Shown piece by piece: positions 24,901-34,199 of a stretch of DNA of 64,000 bases. Within the stretch, counting starts at the first letter, position 1, and every line of letters begins with the position of its first letter. Position numbers and translations under genes: made by a program. A model generated the notes under the pieces. It did no database searches and was not told where the DNA came from. It saw only the letters and a program-made list of their open reading frames with translations. The stretch covers positions 124,001 to 188,000 of the forward strand of contig JADFUC010001083.1 of the NCBI GenBank assembly GCA_019722365.1, in the 5' to 3' direction. The stretch is from Lithospermum erythrorhizon (Eukaryota > Streptophyta > Magnoliopsida > Boraginales > Boraginaceae).

Positions 24901-25345
24901 GTAGCCATCTGCCTTTCTTTCGGGAGAGTAATACCCGATCATCATTGTTAGTCTTTATTAAGTCTCGAGGCGGTGAATAGACGAGATCACGATTGCGAAT
25001 CCTGTTAGATATCTTGGGTGTAGAACCCACGGTTGTGAGCTCTCGGTGTTCGTCCACCGAAGTCCTCAGGTATGTTTTGAGAAGGTTCCTCAGTTGGCAT
25101 CGATCCTTTGGTTGCTTCTCTTTGTCATGACGATGCGCCAGGCTCTAGCGATATGTTAGCCGGAGGCTTGGTCTTTGGGGGCATCTCGGCGGTCAAGTAT
25201 ATTTGATGGACGTCTTGATGTGACCCACCTCACCAGGCCACCCACTTTTATACATGGAGAGGGAGTTGGGATAGTCCTCTTGGAAACATCTCGGTTGTCA
25301 ACCGAGACGAAGAGGTAGTTGGCAGGTCCAGCAAGGCGTACTGCG
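21930..25345 (-). pseudogene. gag and protease remnants of gypsy element 1
   Basis: Minus strand and heavily frameshifted. Near 23250-22900 a retropepsin-like stretch contains YNILLGTSLIHA, the ILG part of the Tat protease domain. It is followed by the protease-RT spacer (IGRMTPKKMIKC, then YTPKTAY) around 22950-22820. Near 24420-24390 a SWAQLKE word matches a common gag motif. Between this block and the tandem repeats I see no RT (no ELTAFRTPKG-type motif), RNase H (no DFLADH) and no integrase DDE motifs, all of which are still readable in element 2. Not functional as it stands. Confidence 0.6.
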
Positions 25346-25347
25346 GG

Positions 25348-26887
25348 TGTAATGCAAGAAGAATTTTATTGACATAGCGAGTACAATAAAACCCTTGTAG
25401 GGGAAAAATTTCTCGATGTCACGGGGGTTTATCAAATCGAAAGAGAATATTTGTCAAACGCTATCAACTCCTAGCGTCTGGCGGCGATTTGTGAGATGTT
25501 TGAAACTAGCTTGACTTGATTTGATTTGAGGCGATTTGGCTTGATTTGATTTGATTTGATTTGAGCTTGGCTTAAACTTGATTTGATTTGATCGTGATTT
25601 GGACTGACTTGATTTAATTTGGTTGGATAGAAGGCTACCGGATAGGCGATCTGGTCTTGATGGACTTGAGGCCGGAGTACGAACTTGGATATGGTCGGCA
25701 GGGGAGCTAGCGGCGTATTCTGTGGTTGTATGGACGATCTTGGGTTTTGTACTTGATACGGTCTCTGCCCCGAGACTTGATGGACCTCTACTGGCCGTCT
25801 CGGATTTGTGGGGCCCAGAAAGCTCAATTTGTATGCACATATCTGAGGATTTGATGAATCGAACTGCGAAATTTATCAGTGTTCATCGAGTTTATGAATA
25901 ATCGGGGCTATATAGGCAATCACGAACAACCGAGCGTTGAGAACCTTTGTGCGATTCTCATCGAGATTTTACTTCAAACTTGAAGGATTATTGCGTTGTG
26001 TAATAATCCTTAATTTGGCTTAGCTATTATGGCCACACAGGTGTTTTCCAGCCACCACGTGGTGTTTCTGCTGACGGTCTTCAAAGATTTAACTTAGAAA
26101 TTTCAAGATCGTTCTTTGGTTTTTACCGGGGGTTTAATGTGTTTTTGGTTGTGATTTTTTTTATGTGGGTTTTGCGTAGAAAATGTCGATTCGAATGGGG
26201 GGTATTTGTAGGTTTTACGGGCCTGATGTCTCTCTTGATTAGCCGATTTGATTTGAGGTGGATGCTTGATCTTGTAGTTGAATTTTGAGGCAAAGATGCA
26301 GACGATCGGATAAAACCACTTTTAGGCGCCTCTTCTTTTGCTTAAAAAAGAAGGTTAAGGTTCTTTCTAGGTCAAGAATATTTTCATTTTGTGCAGGCCT
26401 CGGGCCTTGATTTTTGCGCTTGGCTGGAAGCCACGGAGTCTTGATTTTGATCCCTATGAAACTTGTGGAGTCTTGATTTTGAATCCACAAAACTTGTGGA
26501 GTCTTGATTTTACACCACAAAACATGGAGTCTTCATTTTTAAACCCGTGGTTTATGGGTCTTCATTTTCAGGCAGCGTGGCCTTGAGCGTCGTTTGGCGA
26601 TTTTGATCAATAAAATTAGGTTTCGGTACTAATTTTATGTGACGTTCATCTTGGTATCTTGCCACAGTGCTATTTGAGTTCGAACTTAGGGTTAATTAAT
26701 AAAACCCTTGATAGCGGCCGATTAACTCCGGAAGCAGTGCGGAACCTCGTTGATCAGAGGGTTTGATTTGGTAGGGTTTGTCAGGGGCACAGTGTTGCGT
26801 GGCGTGCGGTGGTTCGATCTTTTAATCAATTTGATTAATTCGTCTTAATCAATATAATTATTTTATGATAAAATTTCGATGTCTGCA
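25348..26887 (-). repeat. 5' LTR of gypsy element 1
   Basis: Runs from TGTAATGCAAGAAG to GATGTCTGCA and is followed directly by the right ATTAC duplication. It is 1.54 kb against about 2.0 kb for its partner, owing to a deletion near 25810. The TATA box is mutated to TACAAATA (26203-26210, minus strand), so this upstream promoter may be weakened. I could not recognise a primer-binding site in the adjoining interior sequence. Confidence 0.88.
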
Positions 26888-26892
26888 ATTAC
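26888..26892. repeat. Target site duplication ATTAC, right copy
   Basis: Matches 13916-13920 exactly and directly follows the terminal CA of the LTR. Confidence 0.9.
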
Positions 26893-27147
26893 TGTGTTGC
26901 ATACTAGCTAGTATATTAATAACAAAATATTTAAATCTATTTAATTTATTGTTAAAACTAAATATTTTTTATAAATAAATCAAATAATATCTCTAATTAA
27001 ATTCAAATAAAAGTATTATATATTACTAACATGGCCGGACTCTTCCATAATCATATCTCCACAATCTCCAAAATCAAAAAACATCATCAAAGTAATTGAG
27101 AAGGACCATATTCATTTCCACATCCAAGTTCCCGGACTCTTCCATAA

Positions 27148-28075
27148 TCATATATCTCCGTAAAAATCATCAGATGACAACAACATACTCATAATCGGCA
27201 TATCATATTCATCTGAAACAACCGTCATATCCAACGGTGACAAGTAGCTAGACGACGGAGAAAACTCGTCGGAGAGTATGTTTTGAGACCTCTCTTCAGT
27301 ATCAATGTCTACATTTTTCAATTGGTGACAATTTTGGAAAAAATGTTGGCATTTGATCATCCTTAATTGTCGCAGAAGTTGTCGATTGGAAGCTGAATAA
27401 AACTGATGATCTATCATAATCATCCTTGATAGTGTTATGATCACAACATATCATGTTTTGAGGTTGTGTGAGTAGGTTCTTGCATGAGTGTTGGCCAAAA
27501 TATGTGGTACGATGCTTAAGAGGGCCATTTTGCACTTTTTGTACATGTTTTGTAGCTTTGCAACCTTGGTCAAATTTGTTGATGCATCTGAAGTACTCCC
27601 TCCATATATAAATTATCACCAATTAGTAATCAACTTTTTATTGGCCAAATTTACAAATTATTGTATTTGAGTCAGTCAATAGAAGTAACTGAATAAGTTG
27701 GACATATGAGTTAAAGTCACTTTATTAGACTGTATTTGTTTATTTAGGTTCGGATATTTATGTTATGATATCATGATAAATTATAATAATTTTCATATTT
27801 ATTTTATAAATTAGAATCCCTTATATATACAAGATAAATTAGTAATATATAACATTATGGGCCAGCCCATTTTAATTCTATGTGTGTGTAAATATTCGAT
27901 ATCCACAAGTGCTAATAATAAAATATAACAAGTAGGACATTCGAATTGCAAATGAAATATATTAAACCTGATGGTTGGAATTCGATGATTTTAGGCTATT
28001 TTCCAAGCATGACCACCATCAACAAAAGTGGTGCCTTTGACAAATCTTCTTGTGTCCTTACATTACACATTAGAA
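27148..28075 (-). pseudogene. Group III WRKY transcription factor pseudogene (WRKY-domain exons)
   Basis: Minus strand. The downstream exon (27599-27148) begins EYFRC and carries the group III zinc finger C-X7-C-Xn-H-X-C, with residues CINKFDQGCKATKHVQ and then HSC. A frame change at a T-run near 27340 separates this from an acidic serine-rich tail that ends at 27148. The upstream piece (about 28075-27968) reads TTFVDGGHAW and then a damaged heptad with a stop where WRKYGQK should be (27990-28005). It ends at a GT donor in the place of the conserved WRKY-domain intron. The N-terminal exon is not found. Loss of the heptad removes the DNA-contacting strand, so this is a dead copy. WRKY III proteins normally act in defence and senescence signalling. 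Confidence 0.8.
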
Positions 28076-28189
28076 GTTAATAATCGAATTAAACAATAGT
28101 AATTGCTAAATTTTACTCCAAAGTAGTAGTAATGATAAAATTGATTGGAGAATGATGATGATCAAATACTAAACAAATAAATTACTATT

Positions 28190-28427
28190 TCTCCATTCAT
28201 TAAAGATTGCCCACTTTTTTTTTATAGTTGTAATCTTTCAAATTTTGACTTTAAATATATCTATTTGTGTTGTATAATATTTTATAAAAAAATATCAATG
28301 AAAATTTGAAATGTATTTTTATTAATATAGTTTTCATCAAGTATTATATACAATAGAAACAAAATAGATATTACTAAAGTTCAAAATTATAACAAAAAAT
28401 CAAAAGTGAACAATCTTTTTTATGGGA
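28190..28427. mobile_element. Degenerate MITE
   Basis: About 238 bp, AT-rich, with imperfect inverted ends. The left reads CATTAAAGATTGCCCACTTT and the right, in reverse complement, CATAAAAAAGATTGTTCACT. Inner parts match too (AAATTTTGACT against ATAATTTTGAACT). It is Stowaway-like (CTCCATTCAT start), but the TA duplication is not clean. Confidence 0.6.
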
Positions 28428-28621
28428 TAATAAATTGAGCTGATACCTTGGTTTTTTGCATACTCTCCGATCTACAAAGTCAATAGATGATGGTGATATT
28501 GTGAAAATTGATGAATCTTCATATTTAGATACCTTTAAGCAGAGAGTGGAAAAAACTCACCGGAGTCAACATTATCGACTCGGCCGATGATGTTGACTTG
28601 TTAATGTATTTAAGCCGAAGT

Positions 28622-29479
28622 TTTTCTCGATGCACCAACCGTTATAACCGATGACGCTAAGCATTATATCGCATGGTCAGCTCGCTTGCAGCAGGTGTTC
28701 GCCATGATAAAACTAATTATTGGTCTCACATAATTTTTCTCATAAATTACTTTGGTGAATCATGTGACGCTTTTGCATCTCATTGGTTACGCTAGCGAGT
28801 CCAAGATAAAGGCTGCTTCCTCAAGATATTGACAAGATTTCCAAGCATCTCACGCCTATATGTTTGGCAAGTTGTACGAGATCCTCGAAGATCTCGCCAA
28901 GGTACATAAACGAAGAGAGTTTGCCAAGAGTTTCCATCCTTATCACCTAATCTATGCCAGATATATATTATTGGCTTCTACATGTTAAAAGTAGTTTCTT
29001 TTTTATTATTCATCAAAGAACTTATTCTAAAAAGCAAAGTCAATGAAGAATTAAGTTGTGTAGTTAAGAAGTTAAGTAGTTTTCTATAAACTAATAATTA
29101 ATGTACGTGTGTTATATCCTATTGTTATAACATACTGATAACATATTGTCGTGAAATCAGAAGTCAACACCGAGAAGAGTGCGCGACAAGGAAGCGATGT
29201 AAGATATGATCAGAAGATTAGAAACTTGCATCACGTTAATGTCATGAATGGAAAGATTTGTATAAGTCCCTACTTGTAATTACTTCAAAAGATACTAATC
29301 CTTCCTGTGCAAGAAAAGCAGCCCCCAGACGTAGGTGCTACATTGGCACCGAACTGGGCAAACAATCTTATGTGTTGTTTTATTTTTCTGTCAGAAGTTA
29401 TTTTGGTTTCTCAGGCAAAACCAAATGCCTTGACCGGCTGGAGGGACACTTGGCTATATCAATCGATTCAATCTTTCAA
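28622..29479 (+). repeat. 5' LTR of the Sirevirus-type element
   Basis: Shares with 36776-37640 the order of CAACCGTTATAAC, GAGTCCAAGATAA, TTTCCATCCTTATCACCTAA, TATTATTCATCAAAGAACTT, TTATATCCTA and GTTGTTTTATTTTTCT. It stops just before the primer site. The two LTRs differ by many substitutions and small indels, indicating an old insertion. Confidence 0.82.
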
Positions 29480-29480
29480 T

Positions 29481-29492
29481 TGGTATTAGAAA
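29481..29492 (+). other. Primer-binding site (initiator tRNA-Met type)
   Basis: TGGTATTAGAAA immediately after the 5' LTR is close to TGGTATCAGAGC, the sequence complementary to the 3' end of initiator tRNA-Met used by most plant copia elements. Confidence 0.75.
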
Positions 29493-29529
29493 TGGGCACC
29501 TCTATTATACAAGAGCATCCAAGTGAATC

Positions 29530-31050
29530 AATGGAAGCAAATCAGGAAGGAGGTTCTATCTCTCGTCCCCCAAGTCGATTTGAAGTAACTGGCCCTTATC
29601 GAAGGTTCAGATGACCCGCCTTCCTCAAATCAGACTCGAGGACTGAAATCAGACTACGCGGATGGAGTCCCACCAAGTTCTTGTCGTAGGAGCAGTCACT
29701 GCGGATCAACCGAGGTTGATCGACTCCCCTAAGACCTAACTTGCACCGGAAATGACAAGGCTCAATGCAATTCAATGGTGCGACCAATGTCTTCAAAATG
29801 ATTAGCAACGTATCATATGGGCTGAGGTTTCCGGGAGATACAACCGCTTATGAAGCGGAACTCCTGCTGTCTGTATGTCCATGTTACAACAATTAACAAC
29901 CAAGCTCGGAACTGCTAAGACGTGAGGGTACAAGAGACGACACGACTATAATAATCAAATAAAATAATATGGCAAATGACCTTCAAGACTAGAGAACCCA
30001 TGCACTAATGAAAACAAGGCGCTGAAGGTCCCAGATCTCTCCATAAGAAATTTGAAAATAAGGTCACTGCCATTGAAGAAGCACAAGATTTGAGCAACAT
30101 GAGGTTGGATGAGCTGATTGGGAATCTCACCACATTTGAAATGAAACTGGAGTCAAGTGGTACTGATAAAAAGAAAGGAATTGCTCTGAATGCAAGTTAT
30201 AAAGAAGCGAGTACAAGATCTAGTCGAAACCACGCAGTTCTCTTGCTAAAAAATTTAACAAACCATGGGCAGGTTCAATAAGAAATCATATGGCAAATTT
30301 AACATGACAAAGGCAATGATCGTCGCTTGACAATCGGAAGAAAATGCTGCAAGTGTAAGGAGTTGGAAATAGTGGGCCTCACAAAGTAAGCGGCAAAGCA
30401 TATAACGTAGTGGAACGCTGGTGGATTTGGCCTGTCTGTCCTAATTATGTCAAGAAGCAGCCTAAAAGCTACTACTCCACGCACTCGACGAGAATCGACA
30501 GCCGAGAAGGAGGATATAGAGTAACGCAGCAACTTCGTGGGCGCTATCAGAAGTTTCGTTCCTCGAGGAGAATCCTATTACACCAGTTGTTAATGTAATC
30601 CATGACCCTGACAATGAAGACGAGGAAGAGGTAACAAATGAAGAACTGATTGCCAATTATCAGATGGTATACAACAAATGGTCGAAACTAGCTAAGGCTT
30701 ACATCATCAATGAAGTTGTCAGAAAGGAGCTATTGAAAGCAAAACATCGAAGTCATGAACCGTAGTTAGTAACAAAAGTCAGATAGGGAGTTTTGGAGGA
30801 AAAGGTCGAATACATGACTAAAAGTATCAGGATGATGAACTCCAGCACAAATATTCTTGATGAGATTCTAGAAAAAGGAAATAGAGGGAAAGATATTAAC
30901 CGAATTGGAGCATCCACCTTCGTAAAAATACAAAAACAATGCAAGCAAAGAGGAAGCGGATCATGTGAAATTTGTATCCGTCAAGAGAGTCTTCTATCAA
31001 CTGCTGAGAAAGAAAGAATGAGAAATATTCGGTGGAGGTCATAATTGCTC
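29530..31050 (+). pseudogene. Sirevirus-type gag remnant
   Basis: Begins at ATGGAAGCAAATCAGGAAGG (protein start EANQEGGSISRPP), then breaks frame after about 30 codons. Later pieces in other frames include AFLKSDSRTE and LRGWSPTKFL early, then KCCKCKE at about 30345 where the zinc knuckle should be. At the C-terminal end come EELIANYQMVYNKWSKLAKA (about 30640-30700) and the MMNSSTNILDEIL stretch (about 30830-30870). Together these match the SIRE/Maximus gag layout. Not translatable as one protein. Confidence 0.7.
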
Positions 31051-31189
31051 TAAAGAAGGGGGTATATTACTCCGCATCGTTATAAACTCTATGGCAAAGG
31101 ACGAAATAAATACTAGCTACCAAGAAAAGAATGGGTACAGAAAACCACTGCCATCGTAAGTCATCACGTTGCCACCTCTCTCAAGGCCA

Positions 31190-32470
31190 CCACATGTGAA
31201 GGATGGTACTTCGACAATGGATGTTCTAGAACATTTAATCGAAGAAAGTTTAATAAGACAAACATCAAGGAATTGAGTGGCAACTATGTGACGCTTACGG
31301 AGGAACCGAAGGAAAAATCACAGAAAGAACCCTCATGTCGGAGATCGCAAAAATCGCAAGACGTGTTATTGGTCGACAAATAATTTGATCAACATTAGTC
31401 AACCTCGTGTTAAGGAAACGAGGTTGTCTTCAAAGCAAAGCGATACATGCATAAAGGGAGTTGACTGGAGACAATCCAACAGTGCAAGAAACAAGATCCT
31501 CGTGATGATCATATCTCTGGAATCCTGAGAAGACTCAAAAGGCCCTATCTATCAAACATGATGATAATGCTACAATCTGGCACAGGAAATTGGGACACAC
31601 AAATTTCAGGAATCTTCAGCAACTAATAAGCAAAAATGCAGTGAAGGGATTACCACAACTTGAAGTTAAGGAGAAGACATGTGGAGACTGCCAAGTGGGA
31701 AAACAGACACGAGTGTCACACCAACAGTTATCACAAGTGACTACTACCAGAATTCTTGAACTGTTACATATGGGATCTCAAGGCCGCCTGCGGAGAGTTA
31801 TCATTGATGTACATTTATGCGCGCCAAGGATGACTACCTGTGCATACGCGGGTCGAGTTCCTTCGAAAAGTCGATGCATTTGATATGTTCAAGAACTTAG
31901 CCACAATAAATCCGTAGGCGCTCTTTCCTATCATCGAATCGAGCGATCATGGGAAGGAGTTTCGAAATATCAAGTTTGGATTATTAATGGCATGTTATGA
32001 ATCAAACATGAGTTCTCAAAGACCTATCACTCCCTCAAAGAAAATGGCATCAGGAAAGGGAAAAACAGAATTATTCAAGAAATGGCCGTAGTAACGTCAG
32101 ATTCCAAAGTTAAGTGCACTTAAAATTCTAGGCGTATCGTTAACATCGCATGTCACATCCACAACCGGATACTCACAAGGAGGGATCAAACAACACTACA
32201 TATGAAATATGGAGTGGGGAGAAACCAAATGTCCAATATTTCATATTTATACTCACAAATCACACCCAAGGCAAAAATTTGATGTAAAAGGAGAAGAAGG
32301 AGTCTTTTTGGGCTACTCCAGGAACAGTCGAGCTTTAAGAGTATACAACAAGAGAACGCAAATGATAATGGAGTCCATCAATGTCAAGGTTGTGGATGAA
32401 GAAGAAGATGATCGGGTCTCGATCCGTAGAGAGATCAAGACATCCCGCGATACCAATTGTCACCGATAAT
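31190..32470 (+). pseudogene. Copia protease/GAG-pre-integrase/integrase remnant
   Basis: GWYFDNGCSR at about 31200 corresponds to the WxxDSGCSRHM start of the post-protease region. At 31590-31730 the GAG-pre-integrase domain reads KLGHTNFRNLQQLISKNAVK and ends in a C-X2-C pair (CGDCQVGKQT). Integrase fragments follow (RILELLHM). The integrase C-terminal part at 32209-32400 contains GVFLGYSRNSRALRVYNKRT, a highly typical copia motif. Several frameshifts separate these pieces. Confidence 0.8.
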
Positions 32471-32699
32471 AAGTAATGCCGCAGTGGTGTGGTGTCAACT
32501 GGAGCATACCAATCGCCATTGACAACAACATCGAACCAAAGAGCTAAAATGAATCATCCGACAACATTATCGGTCAACTTGAAGAAGGGAGAACCACCGT
32601 GAGACCGTCAGCTGATCACGTAGCATGTATGTGGTTATGGTCGGGAAGATGTCTTCGCTTCCAAGACGAACCCAAGGATGTTAAAGCAACCTTACTAGA

Positions 32700-34060
32700 T
32701 GAATGTCGATGTTGCAACGCAAAGAGGAGCTACTTCAGTTTGAAAGGAATGATGTATGGGAGCTAGTACCACGACCTGCAGATCACAATGTCATTGGCAC
32801 TAGGTGGATTTTCAAGAATAAGTCCATTTAACACGGGTAACGTAATTGGGGAACAAAGCAAGGCTCAAGGTAATGTGATTATACCTAAAGTAGGCGAGCC
32901 GATTTTGAAGAAACATTTGCCCCCTAAATAAGTTAGACTCAAGCCATCAGATTACTACTTGCACTGGCTTGTCTCTTGAAATTCAAACTTTACCAAATGG
33001 ATATCAAGATTGCCTTCTTGAATGACTTAGTCTCTAGAGGAAAGATATATGAGCAAACTAAATACAAGTTAAAGAAGGCCCTCAGATGGGTCAAACAAGC
33101 CCGAGAACTCGCATGCAGAGACTAATCATTTTTCTTCTAAAGAAAGGATATGTCAGAGGAAGTGTTGATAGCACCCTGTTTATAAAGAAAAGAGGTCAGG
33201 AAAAAATGACGGTCGCCCGTATATATGGATGATATAGATGAAGGAGGCCGTAATCGCTTGGTAAAACAATTTGTTCAACAAACGGAGGGCGAAGCCGAGA
33301 CGAGCATCGTTGGAGAACTTAAATACTTTTTGGGGATTCAAATCAAACCAAGGAAAGCACTTACCACTCAATCCAAATATGCAAACAACCAAAGCCAAGA
33401 AGTTTGGATTAGAAATCGCCAGCTCAGCAGAACGCCTTTGGCCACTCATGTCAAGATCACTATGACGTATACGGCGCTTCTCGTGATAAGTTAGTAAATA
33501 CAGAGTACGATAGGAGCTTACTTATCTCGATTTTCAGTTGGTAGAATTCTATATTCTATTCAATTGACGCTAGATGTTTCTAAGTCGATCCTGCGAGAGC
33601 CATTTGAATTTAATAAGAGAATTATTAAATATGTCCACGGTACTATGAATTACGGTCTACTTTATCTTTTCGACACTAACAATACCTTGCTGGATATAAA
33701 GGACAGATTGGGTAGAAATTCTCGAAGACGAAAGTACATCCTCGAGGTTATTTTCTAGTGGAATAATTTGGTCTCTTGGTTCAAAAGAGGAAACAAACTC
33801 TATCTCCTCTCAATTGCGTAAGCGTAGTATATCATAGCTTGAAGTGCCCGACTAACCATTATGTATTTAAGAAATGCTGGAGGAATACGTGTCAATCCAG
33901 AGTTACGACACCCCATCGTGACAACAAGTGCTATTTTGTATATCAAAGAATCCAAAGACAAAGACAAAGAGGAACAAAATATATCGACATCGACAGCACT
34001 TCATGCTATAGAGTCAGTAGAAGATAAACAAGTTATTCGAACACGCGACTACCGGTAACC
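32700..34060 (+). pseudogene. Copia reverse transcriptase and RNase H remnant
   Basis: WELVPRPADHNVIGTRWIFK (about 32757-32815) is the conserved start of the copia RT domain. The catalytic YMDD (usually YVDD) sits at about 33218-33230, followed by GELKYFLGIQIK. The RNase H part is recognisable in IIKYVHGTMNYGLLY (33616-33663) and a degraded N-x-V-S-W then S-L-S-T-A-E-A-E-Y region at about 33760-33840. Frame changes break the domain at least four times. Confidence 0.82.
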
Positions 34061-34199
34061 ACTACGATACTTTTTACAAAAGTGGCCGGATGTCAATCAT
34101 TGAAGTATTCGAGGGTCGCTTCTCGTCTATGCACTCTTGATAACAAGAACTAAGGAAATGTTATAACACACTGAGTGAGCCGTCAAGTTATAACAATTC

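Larger units (their letters stand above)
13921..26887 (-). mobile_element. Ty3/gypsy LTR retrotransposon, Tat-lineage type, element 1 (apparently lacking RT and integrase)
   Basis: A 12,967-bp element between perfect ATTAC duplications. Its LTRs are 13921 to about 15935 (3' LTR in transcription sense) and 25348-26887 (5' LTR, shortened by an internal deletion of roughly 0.5 kb). Its orientation is minus, shown by minus-strand gag/protease remnants and by a minus-strand TATAAATA in the left LTR. Next to the 3' LTR lies an 87-bp tandem repeat, a feature known for Tat/Ogre elements. I find no RT or integrase motifs, although both survive in the related element at 38830-55956, so this copy looks non-autonomous or deleted. 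All frames are broken. Confidence 0.85.

Noticed and set aside
25454..25840. 128-codon minus-strand open frame rich in Ser, Asn, Gln, Ile and Lys
   Set aside because: It lies in the LTR, and its repetitive protein comes from the TTGAT-rich tract. There is no partner frame in the other LTR copies.
27596..27620. CTCCCTCCATATATAAAT looked like the left end of a Stowaway MITE
   Set aside because: It coincides exactly with the acceptor site and first codons (GGAGTACTTC) of the WRKY pseudogene exon read on the minus strand, and no matching second terminus was found.
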